A stretch of DNA of 64,000 nucleotides from Hericium rajendrae (taxonomy: Eukaryota > Basidiomycota > Agaricomycetes > Russulales > Hericiaceae): positions 744,001-808,000 of the forward strand of contig CM065890.1 in NCBI GenBank assembly GCA_033439255.1, read 5' to 3'. Both the position numbers and the translations under genes were made by a program. Positions 25,686-37,576 of the stretch are shown here, piece by piece. The notes under the pieces are model-generated. The model worked only from the letters and a program-made list of their open reading frames with translations. It was not told the origin of the DNA and made no database searches. The first letter of the stretch is position 1, and each line of letters starts with the position of its first letter.

Positions 25686-27491
25686 ATGCAAGCGTTCTCC
25701 AAAGATCAACCCTACACTTCCTCGCTCTACGGCATGCAGCCCCCATCATCGGACATGGCCGACGCCACATACCAGTATCAGCAATACCCCTCATTCGCAT
25801 CGTCATCTGCCCGCCCATACTGGTCACCAAATTGGGAAAGCACACCGAATGCCCCGATGTACAACACCTACGCGACGCCGATTCATGTCTATGATGGACA
25901 ACAGAGCATTCTACCACCCCGTTCCTTCGACACTCGCTACATACCGCGCTCTACGTCCTCATCGCTCGCGGCCGCCATGACGCCCTACCCCGAATCTGCG
26001 CAGCGCACCGTCCTCCCCGAACCGACCCGTGCTCCGTCATGTGGCACGTCCTACAGTTCTTCGCACTCCTCACAGGCAAGCCCCAGCTTGAGCTCCCATC
26101 ACAAGTCGCCTGTCCTCGCCGCCGCTGGTCAGTATAGCATGGTGGCGGCCGCATCGTCAAATCGATATGCCGCTTCATCAATTATCCAGAACCCAAGCTC
26201 GGGCCCAACGGGGACGTCTCCATGCGGTGCCGCGGCCCCCGCCGGCGGGATGTACGCCGATCCGCGTGTAACAGCGACGCATCCTTCGGCAGCCGCCACC
26301 GACATGGGGCGGCGGGCCAGGGGCGTCTTTCACGTGGATCCCTTCAGCAGCACCACTAGTGAGGCCGAGAGCGCGCCAGTCTCTGCGCCCGTCGCCCTGA
26401 AGCACGAGGAGACGAGCGGGCTTTCACCACGCGTGCTTGCATTTTCATCGAAGCTGGAACCATTGGAAGATGCCGACGACCCATTTCCGCTTCGCGTCGA
26501 GGACCTCGCCACACGCGACGAGGAAGAGCTATACCGTGGCCTCAGCCATGCATTCTATGTCAACACAGCCGGCGCGCAGAGCTCCAGGCATAGGTGAGCT
26601 TCAAATGACTACTATTTATTGTTTCGATCTCTCTAAATTCCGCAATTTGAACCCTGCAGACCTTCAGGGGACATCACCGCGTCTTCGCACCCCGCACCGT
26701 GGAGTGCTGTAAAGGCCCTGTCTACATCCCCATCAGTCTCGCCCGTGCTCTCACCCACATCGTCACCGTCCGTGCTCTCGGAGCTCAGCGACGCCAGCTC
26801 CGACGTGGGCTCTGCGTATACGACGGCGCCCATCGCGTCCCCTCCGCGCCGCGCGTCCAACGACGCGAAGACGAAGCGCAAGTCCAAGATGCACTGCTGT
26901 GAAGAATGCGGGAAGCCTTTCCCGCGGCCAAGCGGCCTCGCGACGCACATGAACTCCCACTCAGGCGAAAAGCGTGCGTCTCTTTCCGCCCCGGCATCCT
27001 TTTCCGTGCTGACTGCGTCTATCTCCGTGCAGCATTCAAGTGCCCGCTCAAAGACTGCCCAAAGACATTCACGGTGCGCTCGAACGCGAAACGCCACCTT
27101 CGCACGCACGGCATCCAGCTCACGTCCTCCCGGAGCCCGTCGCTGCTCCGCGGGGCGGATGCGGGCACGATCGGCTTCGAGACGCCTATGGTCTCGGACG
27201 TGCAGTATGCGCCGAACATGGGGCCCGGCGGGAAGCTGTGGAGGGTGAAGTGGATGGGGCAAGCCGCCAGCGGGGGCGCGCGGAAGGCGGCGCCGGCGGG
27301 CGAGCAGCCCCAGGGCGAGGTCGCGCGGGGCAAACAGCAAAAGGTTCCGGACCCGACGCTGGGCGGAGCGCTTTGGGATCCTGGCCGCATCGGGTCGGGC
27401 GTGGACCAGTACCGCATGTCTCAGGTTAGTCCCTCGGCCGTGCTCGCGTACCGCTAGATACTGACTGCGTTCATAGCAATGGGACGTGTAG
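25686..27491 (+). CDS. C2H2 zinc-finger transcription factor
   Basis: Nuclear DNA-binding regulator. Four exons (25686-26593, 26660-26973, 27033-27424, 27477-27491) join to 542 residues. The first 400 residues are disordered and rich in Ser, Pro, Ala and Tyr, with an acidic patch (LEDADDPFP) that could activate transcription. After a basic TKRKSK stretch come two adjacent fingers: C-x2-C-x12-H-x3-H (CEECGKPF...HMNSH) and C-x4-C-x12-H-x3-H (CPLKDCPKTF...HLRTH), joined by a TGEK-like SGEKPFK linker that a small intron interrupts. The finger pair resembles the fungal RPSGL/RSNAKRHLRTH type, which includes the c2h2 regulator of fruiting-body formation in Schizophyllum; that link is an inference. 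The last exon codes only QWDV; if that intron is retained the protein ends a little later at 27457. An upstream in-frame ATG at 25539 is less likely as start. Confidence 0.85.
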
Positions 27492-30094
27492 GCTCAGATC
27501 CGATGCTGGGCGTGGATAGTGGTATTCTCGTGCATTGCCATTCGGGGCGCGTTATTCTCATTCATTGGCATTCGTCGACAAGAGCTTCGGACACCTTTTT
27601 CTAATCTCACGTTGCAGCTAGTTAACTATATAGATGGTCGACTCGGCTCATACTTTGTCTGCCCTCGTCTCGGGCTGACTAAGTTTAGACCATGCATCGC
27701 ATGTACATACAGACATACCACACGGACACTCTATTCCGACTCTCGGGTAGAATTCATGTTGAAGGATTAGGATCGAGCTCAAGTACTATTAGTAGCCTGT
27801 ATCATATTTTGTACCAACCTATCATCGTCACGATCGCACTCGATCATCCAAAATGCATAGCGCTTGCGCGAACTCTTCTGACTTCACGTTCATAAAGCAA
27901 AAGCATCACGGGCCCAGGCCTTCATTGATTCTGTTCTAAAAATTAAATCTGCCAGTGTAGGAATTACGGAGACCAGGAGGAACACCGACAGGATCTCCAA
28001 GATGGTCGGGTTCGAGAATGGGAACCCCACGAAGGCACACCGAAACGCCCCGAAGCGTCGCCAGTCACACCAACACGCACGGCGCTGCGGAAATGAAGGT
28101 GCAATCATAAGGTGCACTGGGATGAGATCCTGGCCGCGACCTCATAGGCTCGATCTCGAGATGTGGCGTTAGACTGCAACTTCCAAGAACAAGGCCGCCA
28201 GCGCGTGGGGCCCGGTCCCGCCGAGGCGACTGGAGTGGCAGCGCGATTGCTCAAGGAGGAAGCGAGTGGTGCTTGGCGACGGCGTTCTCGCGTTCGAGAA
28301 TAGAAGAGCGTCCGAGGTTAGAACAAGGCTCAGGCAGCTCGAGGAGGCATGCAGGATGGGCTGTGCGTGACTGGGCCTCCGCCGATAGCTGGCCAGGGGA
28401 GGGTGATTAATGCACGGCGGATGGCAAGGAGTCAGCGTGGATCGGGGTATATCGCAGTACGTTTTGTATACCTCTTCATGTCTACCTTCGTACCAGTTAC
28501 GGGCCTCATAAATATGGAAGGCAGTCGCGCGATTGTCGGCTGATCGGAACCAGACATCCCAAGAGCCGTGATTCTATGTTGGTGCGAGGTCAAAACCATC
28601 TAGAAGGTTTCCCAAAATCGTTCATCAGCTGGCCAGGTCAAGGAACTATGGATTCATTGCTCTTACGTTGAATTGTGACGGTGCTCTGAACCTGGAGAGT
28701 CTAAGGAAGGTTTTGTACATGGAAACCTCGAAGTTCCATCTGAAAAGCTTAAAGACGCGGAGGAGATTGAAAAGTATAGATGAGTGCATTTTTTATCCGC
28801 AAGAAAAAAACAACGGGATGCGTCCTTGCCATAGGAAACTGGTGGCAGGCTGCCGGTGTTCAAAGTACTGTGCTTCGACCAATTATGCTGAATGCTGGGA
28901 GATCTTGTTTCCTGACCTGACCGAGTCGATGCCGTCAACCGAGGATAATTGACAGACCTCGTGCTGCACTTCCAGGGCGAACCACTGTGATGTACGAAGT
29001 CGCTAAGAGCGTAGCGCCGACCACCACCACCATGTCTGCCTGTTATGGAGGGGTGCGGGGCCCGACTCAGAGATATTTATTGACTGCGGTCTAAATTTGG
29101 CTTATCATCCCTGTCATTCGAGCCGCAAAGTCGCAGAGGAGCAACTGATCCGCAAGCGGCAGACGGGTACAGTAGCAGCTTCGTTGAAGCCGATCGCGCA
29201 GCAAAAATCTCGAAGTTTTCGGCCAACTGGCATCACCAATCGTATGACATACATACGTCGACGGCGTCCATATGGCCCCACATGCACCCTCACGCGTCTG
29301 CAAGGCTCGGATGAGGCCGGACTAGGAGAGGCGGAAATCGACACTCACACGGTCACTTCAAGTTCTTTATCTAGACTATCGAGGTGACTTCGAGTCCCTC
29401 TGTCCCCGCAGACGTTCTAGACTTCGATCCAAAAGTAGCATTAGCGGCGTTCAAAATTGCGTTGTCATAGCTGTGGCAGCAGGGATAATCGGAGGTCTTC
29501 GAGATGCGAGGTGAGATATCAACGCATGTACACACAGGATATGATAGATAACGACTCACGGCGATGTGCAGGGTGGAATAGTTGTTCGATGAACTCGATT
29601 CGATCATATTCTAGACTCGCGGCGGCTTGTGGTTGGCCATAAATCACAACGATGTGGGTCTTTCAGTTAGCCTTCAAAAGATGTGAGAGGTTTGGCCTAC
29701 GTACCACCACGCCGCCAACGCAATATCCCCCCTTACGCCATGACCTACTTCTCAGCACATAACTGTGGAACCCGATCACACCTGCAGTCGACCGATGACA
29801 AGCTCGCTGTGGTTCCCCTGCTGGCATTGTTCTGGGCTTCGTCACCTAGCTGGTCACCTTGAGTCCTCAGCGAGGCAACGACCTCTAGATTCAGATGCGA
29901 TCGGAGCCCAAGCGCGACCCTGGAAGGAACACCAAGCACGCACTGTCATACAATCCCTTCCCCCGCCGCCCATGCCATTGCAACTGCATCTCAGAATGTC
30001 ACGGCGATGTTCGAGAACCTGGCAAGCGGTATAGATCACCATCATTAATTCTACATTGGTCTGTACTTCGTCTGACGGACGTGCCCTTCACCCC
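27492..30094. other. Gene-poor stretch after the C2H2 gene
   Basis: No gene can be supported. It starts with the 3' UTR of the zinc-finger gene. Forward sequence near 28180-28370 and minus-strand sequence at 29370-30045 hold short ORFs with some protein-like patches, but no domain and no run of splice sites that would connect them. They may be old gene relics. Confidence 0.4.
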
Positions 30095-32743
30095 TCAGGC
30101 ATGGAACGTGATCTCCCATACACGGATGCTCGTATCGGCACCCGCGCCAACAAGCGTGCCCTTCTTGTCATCCGTCTTCTGCCATAGCACGGCATTGACG
30201 CCGCCCGCCACGGCATTCTTGATCGCAATATTCCGGAGCGGCTTCTGCACGCTCCACACGTAGACGTGTGTGTCAAGCGAACCGGAGGCACAATGCTGCG
30301 AGTCGGCGGTCCATGCAATGGAATTGACGCGGGCGCTGTGGAATGACCAGCGAGACGTTATCGCCTGATATACGGACCAATCGCCAGTCGGAAATGAGTG
30401 TGGTCAGCCCGAGTTTTCAGAAAATCACAAATGCCGGCCTGACCTTTCTTTCCTTGGCGTCAAACAGCACAATCTTTCCGCTTGACTGCAAACACCGGTG
30501 AGTTGAATTCATCGTGTTGGGTAGTGTCCTTACATCGCCGGATGCCAATTTGGACCCGTCAGGTGAAAAGGCTAGGGCACTGATCACGCCCTTGTTGCCC
30601 TCCAGCAGGGCGACTTCGGTCAAGGCTGAGCCATCCCAGTCGTACAGGCGTACTTTCTGATCCTAAAGGACACCGTGTGAGCCCTGTGCTCCTCGGGAGC
30701 ATCGCTAAATGGCACACCTCCGTGCCAATAGCCACCAGGGAGCCGATAGCCGCTACGGCGTTCGGAGCTGCTCCAGTCTTGAGCTCTGCGATCTTTTGAT
30801 TCGAACGCACGGCCTCCACGACGCTGCTCTCCGCGACGAAGACAGTCCCATCGCCCGTGACAGCAATCGATCTAGGCTGAGACTCGGTGGAGAATGCAGC
30901 TTGTCTGCAATGCGTACGTCAGTAATCGTGATCAAACAAGTCATAATATGTACACACGTGAAGCTCTGGCCGTCGACTTCTCTGACCTTATCATCGAAAC
31001 CAGCAGAGATCACTTGGTTTGGAGCAGTGGAGGTGAGAGCTGAGATCAAATTTGTGTGGCCCTCGCCGCCAATATATGAAGCCTCCCCGACGTCATCGTA
31101 GGAAAGAAGACGGCCGTCAGCAGTACCCACAGTGAAGGTGTCGGAAGAGGCAGAGGTTGCGGCCGTGACAGCCTTCTGCGGGCCCTGAAGGATGACAATG
31201 TGTGAGCGTCATAGACCGATAGCCTGGATACCACAACTCACAAGCAAAACTTTCGCGGGCTTCTCGCCGCTGCGCCTGTCAAACACGTTCAGGTCCCCAG
31301 ACATGGACAGAGACACGATGGTGTCCGGAGCGCTCCAGACATTGCCGACTTGCTGACTGGTGATGCCGCTTCCAAGAGTGTAAGTGAGGGTTGATTTTCT
31401 CGTCTCTACATCCCCTGGATCCCATGAAGAGCCCATCAGCTTTGAGTGGTAGACAATTGAGAAATAATGACGGACATAATTTCACCGTGGTATCAGCGGA
31501 TGCCGTGGAAATAGATTTGTTATCTGGGCTCCAACTAACACCGTACTATCGACGCATTCGTCATTGTCAGAGCCTGGCACCCATGACAAGCAATCTAGGC
31601 CGATGATACGCACGATGCTGCCTTTGTGGCCTTCTTCAAACTCTCCCTGAGTGTCACCTGTCTTACCATCGTACAAGAAAATCTTGCCGTCTGAGCCGAC
31701 GCTAGCGAAATGATCTCCAGATGCTGCAAATCTGAGGTCCTGCACAAATCTCGTGTGCGTCTTTATGGTCTGTGAAGGGGTGTTGTCGGTCAGAGATTAA
31801 TAGGACCTGCCGGTGTGAAAATCGTACCCTGTCGTATTTGAAAGGCACTCCTGGCAACGATGAACGTCAGGACAAATGAACATGAATGCGAAGCCTGAAC
31901 CTGCCCTGATGGAACACGATCGCATTATCATCTGAAGCGGTCGCTGCACGAAATGGGCGTTGATGGCGAATAGAGACAGCATTGATTGCCTAAGAATGAC
32001 GTCAATACTGAGGAAATCGACGACATGCTGAAGCGACCTTGGAATGTCCGCCGATCTCACCCGTCGTGGTGCCTGTGTCAAACATGAAAGCGTGGCCGAA
32101 CCTGCAAGGGATGTGAGAATCGAACGGGGGATCAATATAGAACTGTACTTCTCTCTGCCATCTCCGACCGCAATGATACGTTTACTCTCGCCATCCCATT
32201 CCAGATCGTTCCTATAAAGCCCGAAACGGCGGTCCGTTAGCATTTGTATCATCCCACAGCCAGACGAGACGTACACTCTTCCTGATATAGCTTTATACTC
32301 TCCTTTCAATGCTTGATCTTCGCCCACGGTATCCCACACACGGACTACGACATAAAGCGTCGGCATGGCGTACCCAAGCATTCCGATTATGGGAACCCTT
32401 ACCGTTTCCTGCGACATCCGCCGATGCGCAATAGTAACCAGTAGGTGATATACGCGCCACTGTCGTATTCTGCACATGGCCTGTGTATGCCACGCTCAAA
32501 GCAGGATTCTACGATGCTGGCACATCAGTAAGCTATCGCACGAGACATCAGCCAATGCTCACGTTTATATCGCGAATCTGCAGCTCTGATCAGCGGTGGC
32601 CTCTCAGAAGCTACTAAAGCACGCACGTATACGGATTTACCATTGGTATATACGATCTTCTCCTTGCTGGAGCTCAGTTTCGTAGAAACACCGCGCGCTG
32701 TGCCCGGGTTCCCCGGGTATAGGGCAGTTTTGACAAAGGACAT
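30095..32743 (-). CDS. AIP1: Actin-interacting protein 1 (WDR1/Aip1)
   Basis: WD40 protein that works with cofilin to sever and cap actin filaments at cortical patches and cables. More than a dozen small exons join to about 600 residues, the normal length, which fold into two seven-bladed beta-propellers. The start MSFVKTALYPGNPGTARGVS and the following KIVYTNGK..IRDINNPAL match the family, provided that the intron after GKSVY ends just before ATTCGCGAT. Blades are seen in order: YTGHVQNTTVARISPTGYYCA, VRVWDTVG, DLEWDGESKRIIAVGDGREK, TRFVQDLRFAASGDHFASVG, FLYDGKTGD, NVFDRRSGEK, VGTADGRLLSYDD, GHTNLISAL, GVISALAFSPDGSKLASGD, SIAWTADSQHCASGSLD and a final RVWEITFHA. It is divergent from the F-box gene, with about 480 bases between the start codons. 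Some exon borders in the middle are not fixed. Confidence 0.95.
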
Positions 32744-33225
32744 CTAAATGATTACAACGATACAACAGATGTGTTTGAATAGTAAGACACTCGAGGGAGA
32801 TCCGGAGAAGAAAGTTACAATCAATGGGTTCAGAAAAGAGCAAGAAGTTGAAGAACTGAGGACGAGATGGAACGAATCCACTTCACGGGCGTTGGGCAGT
32901 GCTACTAGATATCCGGATTTGGTATGCGCATATCCCGTTTCGGAAACATCCGAGTAGATTAGATTAGATTGAGCAGCGCGTTTCCCTGGTGACTCGTTGA
33001 CAGATCGATTGACTGAACGTGTGTTCGCCATCCTATGTAACGACATTCTCATGAGCGTGATAAGTTCTGGTCATGCTACTACTGCTTTTAAATTATTACA
33101 AGACAGCAACGAGCAAATCACGGAACCTCGCGAGGCGCTTCCTGTCAAGCCGCCACTGCCCGATCTCCGCGGATTCATTTGTACTTACTACCTCCCTCTT
33201 GCGGAACCCCGAATCCTGCTAGCAA
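32744..33225. promoter_or_regulatory. Divergent promoter region, AIP1 / F-box gene
   Basis: These 482 bases separate two divergent start codons and should carry both promoters. A short (AGATT)n tract, three units, lies at 32955-32970. A CCTCGCGAGGCGC block near 33126 includes an 8-bp palindrome. I see no clear TATA box. Confidence 0.5.
32955..32970 (+). repeat. Short (AGATT)n microsatellite
   Basis: Three tandem AGATT units in the AIP1/F-box divergent promoter. Such tracts can vary in length between strains. Confidence 0.7.
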
Positions 33226-35079
33226 ATGTCTCGCCAATCATGCAGGGCGTCGTTGCCCGTAGAGCTGATCGTGCGCATACTCAAGAAAACCGATCTACGC
33301 AATCTCTTGCGATGCCAAAAGGTAAACAGATCAGTATCATCTGCACATCCTTGCCTGGGACTGACCTTCCTCGATCGATGTCTGTAGGTCTGCCGCGGCT
33401 GGTATGAGTTGATCCGAGACACTATGGAACTGCAGTACTTGATCGAACTGGAGCTACACGACGTGCAAGACAATTGCCCGGCACAGATGGGCATCGACCA
33501 GCGCTTGCAGCTACTCAGGCAGATGCAGTCAGCTTGGCGGAAGCTCGGCACCGCCAAACCGCTATTCTTGTTCTCTGCGTCGATGAACACCACACCATGT
33601 ATTGGGAAGTTTGAGTTCGCAAATGAGGTTGTTTCTTATGGCCGTAGTGAATCCGAAGACAAGATTTTCCTGAAGCGCGTCCATGCGGGAGTGTCCGGTG
33701 TCGAGGAAGCAGGATATTTGACTGTGCCTCCGCGCACTTCTTTTTCTGACTACTGCATGGATCCCCAGCAAGATGTAGGTGTGTTGGCGACGATTCACCC
33801 CACGTGAGTACGTGATTCGTCTAATTATGTCCGCGACATAAAGAACTAAATAGATAATTAAATGATAGAAACCTCCACAGCCTCCACATACGGTCTTTGA
33901 CAACCGGCCAAGGCCACCCATTTGCAACTGTCGAAGACATACCTCTGAACATGCAACTCAATTGCGATGTGTCTTTGACTCTGGGAGCTGATTTTGTACT
34001 CGCCATGTGTTACGGGATGTCTGCCGGCGACGGTCCAGATTCGCGCGAGAAGTATTTCTACAAGCTTTACAACTGGAAAACCGGTGCTCTCCACATGGTG
34101 ACGCAGCTTGTGTTTTCAAAGCTGTCGACCATGTATTCTAACACCGTTTCCAGATGGTACATTCTCCGTATGTCCTGACACTTTTGAGTGGAACTCACGC
34201 TTTTCTGGGATGTCGGAGAGCTTCAGGAGGTTCTTTCGCACTTCTTATGGCGGATATCTCTGCACCATCTACTCGAACTATAACAGAGATGGACTCGGAA
34301 AGAATCTGTGCCCTGATACTGCCACCTTTCTATAATGGCGAAATAGTAACCACCCGCTCTCCCCGCATACCCGTCTCGACCCTCAAAGCCGGAGGAACAA
34401 TTTCATCCGCACCAGCACACAACCGTGCTTACACATCCCTGTTCCCGCTGAACGAAGATTCCGACCGCCTTATCATGATTGAATGGTCGCGTCAAGTTCC
34501 TACAACCGCGGAGATTCGGATCTCATATAGCCATGTTAAATTCCTAGTTTCTACTGTGCGTCTTCGCCAGAAGTTCGAGGAGCATCCGCAGGGATCAGCA
34601 GAGCGCGAGGTGCCCTGGGCAGAATGGCAGGACTGCATCGTCTGGGCTGTTCTATTACCAGTCAGTCATTACTCCCCGCAAGTTGTCGCTGGTATGCGCA
34701 TTGCGGATCACCGTCCAATACAACACCCAGATGGACGATGCACATTTCGTTTCATGGACTTCAATCCCCTCCGTGTAGCCCGCGCAGCACGGGGCGGCCT
34801 GCATCCTGGTGAAAGCATCGTGCCGTCGTCCTCTATCCCTGTTGGGCCCGGCATCTCAGAAGAACTGGTGGTCAACCATCCGTATCTAGTCCAGCAAGTA
34901 GAGTTTCCGGCTGAAGCGGTGGATCCAGCCTCCCAGCTGTGGCTCAAGATTACCGAGGAGGGGCTATTCCTCATAAACATGGCAAGTCCTTGACTGGACA
35001 TTCTCATGTTTATGTATCTGACACAGATGACGGTGCGCAGGACGGTAAAACAGACGTCTATGGATTTCCAATACAATAG
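33226..35079 (+). CDS. F-box protein
   Basis: Probable substrate receptor of an SCF ubiquitin ligase. Five exons (33226-33321, 33388-33803, 33869-34097, 34154-34981, 35041-35079) join to 535 residues. The F-box spans about residues 9-45 (LPVELIVRILKKTDLRNLL, then VCRGWYELI after the first intron) and would bind Skp1. The rest matches the long basidiomycete F-box proteins with a beta-rich C-terminal part (YKLYNWKTG, FRFMDFNPLRVARA). No WD40 or LRR repeats are seen. The last intron (34982-35040) has a GC donor, GCAAGT, and leads to a 12-residue end, YGFPIQ. The paralogous copy at the right edge keeps the same end with a normal GT donor, which supports this structure. Without that intron the frame would stop at 34993. 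The target is unknown. Confidence 0.8.
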
Positions 35080-35622
35080 GCACAACCTTCCCAAGTGGAA
35101 CACCGACACGAAAATATGTTATCAATAGCCGCTACGTCCAGCATACCATATACTTACATGCTTCATGCTATCCGGCGAAGCAAATTGTTAGAGTTCAAGA
35201 TACAGTGGACTACACAACAAACTGGCCGAAGTTGTAGCACGACTAGCAATTATTATTCTCTACAGTATCAAAGGAAAGCATGAGGTTAAATAGAACTCAA
35301 TCAAGACCGACACAGTGAAAGAACCTCTAGCAGATATCTTAATCCACATCCACAGGTTTGTCTGGGTAATTCTTGAACGGGTCCTTGCGCAGAGCCTCCG
35401 CTTCAGAGGCCGTTGAGGGCCCTTTGCTTCCCACTTTCTTCACCTTCATGACGCTGTCTGGGACTGCACCGCCCGATGATGGCGACGACACCTGCGAGCA
35501 TATTAAGAACTTAATCAGACTGCCAGCCGTGCCAAAACTTACTTCATCTCTGAAGGGCATAAACTTCGGCGTAGAGGGAACCTCTGCCTCGGCACCGTCT
35601 CCGTCTCTAAACGGCGCGAAAG
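34843..35622. repeat. Inverted segmental duplication, source copy
   Basis: This block holds the end of the F-box gene, the 259-base spacer and the end of mad3. It recurs in inverted orientation at 63224-64000 at roughly 88-90% identity by eye. Identity ends sharply inside exon 2 of mad3 near 35622. The other limit is beyond the right edge of the window. Confidence 0.9.
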
Positions 35623-36818
35623 TAGATCTGGACGGCGTCGCAGGCGCCACGTCCGTGCTCCGTCTCCCAATAGGCACCGGCGGCGGCGGCGGCATCTCGC
35701 TGCCGCCAGGCGCAGGGTCCCGGAAGATCGCGATGCGCGAGCTCGAGGCAGACGCGGACGCGATGCGCTGGTGCCGCCCCGGCTGTCTGAGCGTCGTCCC
35801 GCCCATCTTCGCGACCTCGGGAATGTTCTCCTTGACGCGCGCGTGTCGTGTGCCGAGCTCGGCCCACGGCGTCGTCGACGCGTCCGCGGCCTCCTGCGCC
35901 TCGGCGCCGGTCGGGTCGACGAATACCTGCATCCGCGCGTTCGGTCGCGGCCGCGTGGGGGCGCTGAACACGTCTTCCTGTGGGCGGGCAGAGGACGACG
36001 TCGACGCGGCGCGGGTTGTCCGGGTGGAAGGGCGCGCGATGGAGGCGGTGGAGGCGGTGGAGTCGCCGAGCACTCTGCGGCGGGAGGCGGCGGAGGGCGC
36101 CTGCGGCGACGGTGGACGTTCGGGGACGGGCGCTGCAGACATCATGCGTTTCTGGAATTCCCGATGTCTAGACTGCAGGCGCTCGATTGGTTCGGCTTGT
36201 CGGTTTATGCCCAGGAGATACGTTTCGTCTGCTTCAGTCCGCCTAACGAAAACATAACGATCTCAACAACAACCAGTATACAACAGTAGCACCTGCGTAC
36301 CTGCCATTCCGCTCGAGCACCATAGCGAACTCCTCATACAGCAGAGCCCACTTCGTGCCGATATCATTCGCCAGGAGATACCGGAATATAACGATCGGCT
36401 TCTCGACGTAGCTTGCATACAGCGCCCAGAGCTTCAAGTACCGGAGATCGCCCCGCCACGCCCCGTCCTTATGATCCCTTAGCACCCGCGTCGCCTCCTC
36501 CAGTAGCTCGAGCAAGCCCGACTCGGCGCTGTGGCCCTGCGGGTAGTTCTCCACCGTCCAGTACACGAGCCGGCTGTACGCCTCGAGCGGGTCGTCGTCC
36601 TCGTCTTCCATGGCGATCTCGACATTGATCCGCAGCCTGTTGCGCGTCGACGCAAGCTTGGACTCGCGCTGGGCATGCGGTGTGGAGAGGACCGCGGAGA
36701 GGGTGGTGGCACGTCGGCCGGAGGCCAGCGGCTGGATGTTCTCCTTTGCAGCTTCGAGAACGTCTCCGTCGACGATGACGGGCTGATCGTCCTGGAAGAC
36801 GTCATCAGCAGTAGACAT
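35339..36818 (-). CDS. MAD3: Spindle checkpoint protein Mad3 (BubR1-like)
   Basis: Component of the mitotic checkpoint complex that inhibits APC/C-Cdc20 until all kinetochores are attached. Three exons (36301-36818, 35543-36242, 35339-35491) join to 456 residues. A Mad3/BUB1 homology region I with TPR-like helices covers about residues 60-180 (DPLEAYSRLVYWTVENYPQ, RYLKLWALYA, LYEEFAMVLERNGR). Two KEN boxes are present: AAKENIQP near residue 26 and RVKENIPEV near residue 310, the typical spacing of Mad3 proteins. There is no kinase domain, so it is Mad3 rather than Bub1. The middle is rich in Ser, Pro and Arg and probably disordered. The C-terminus has a basic VKKVGSKGP motif, then FKNYP. It is convergent with the F-box gene, and its last exon and the end of exon 2 were copied to 63.2 kb. 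Confidence 0.93.
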
Positions 36819-37576
36819 GATTTACGCGTCAGTAGTAAGAACGAGAAAAGTTGCGAATGTAGATGGATGTTGTAGCAATGTGCAAACGGTAACGAAGCGA
36901 AGGCAACAAACGCAACAAACGCGCGGACGCGGCGCGTTCCACAACTTCATATCACGTGATCGCATCTTCCACTCGTGGTTTTGGCAAGTTGCTCTCGAAT
37001 TTTCCTACGGACACGAACAAGTCTACCACTAGAACAGATCAAGAAGTTTCGTGTGCAGAATATATTCGGAACGCGAGAGGAAATAACCAAGCGCGAGCGA
37101 AAAGTAAAACGTACGGAGAACCGCTGTCGTGAAGGGTCATGACGGACGAACGTGCGACTCGGAAAGAGGCGGTAGGAAAACACAAAAATCAGAGCAGCAG
37201 CAGCATTTGGGAATAGAAAAAGTACAGAGACGTAAGTACCGAGTCGATTGCGAATGCAGACCACTATGAAAGACACGACAAGATAAGTAATGAAGGATAT
37301 TCAAGAGGCGGCGGGGTGATGGCGGCACGGAGGCTGCTGCTTGTGCGTGGTATGGCAAAGGTATTATGACCGCCTTCGGACTGTGGGTGCATTCCGGGAT
37401 ATTTGAGATGAAGCAGAGGCCGAGAGCAATTTTGAGGCGCGAATCAATGAATGAATGGGTAAATGAGGATGAAGGAAGGCAAGTGGTAGGTATGTGGAAC
37501 AGAATTGGAGAGATTAAACGATGAGATGCGGAAAAAATATAGGGCTGCGTATGTAGGCCCTTGCAAAGCGCTGTCT
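36819..37576. other. Spacer between MAD3 and the Rrm4-like gene
   Basis: The Mad3 promoter must lie at 36819-37000. It holds the palindrome-like TATCACGTGATC near 36951, a CACGTG E-box. The rest is probably the 3' UTR of the downstream gene. The ORF on the minus strand at 37137-37580 shows no domain. Confidence 0.45.

Noticed and set aside
29370-30045. Minus-strand ORFs as a membrane-protein gene
   Set aside because: The patches could not be joined by splice sites and no conserved motif was seen.
35373-36257. Forward ORF of 294 residues opposite Mad3
   Set aside because: It is antisense to Mad3 exon 2, which has KEN boxes and proper splicing.
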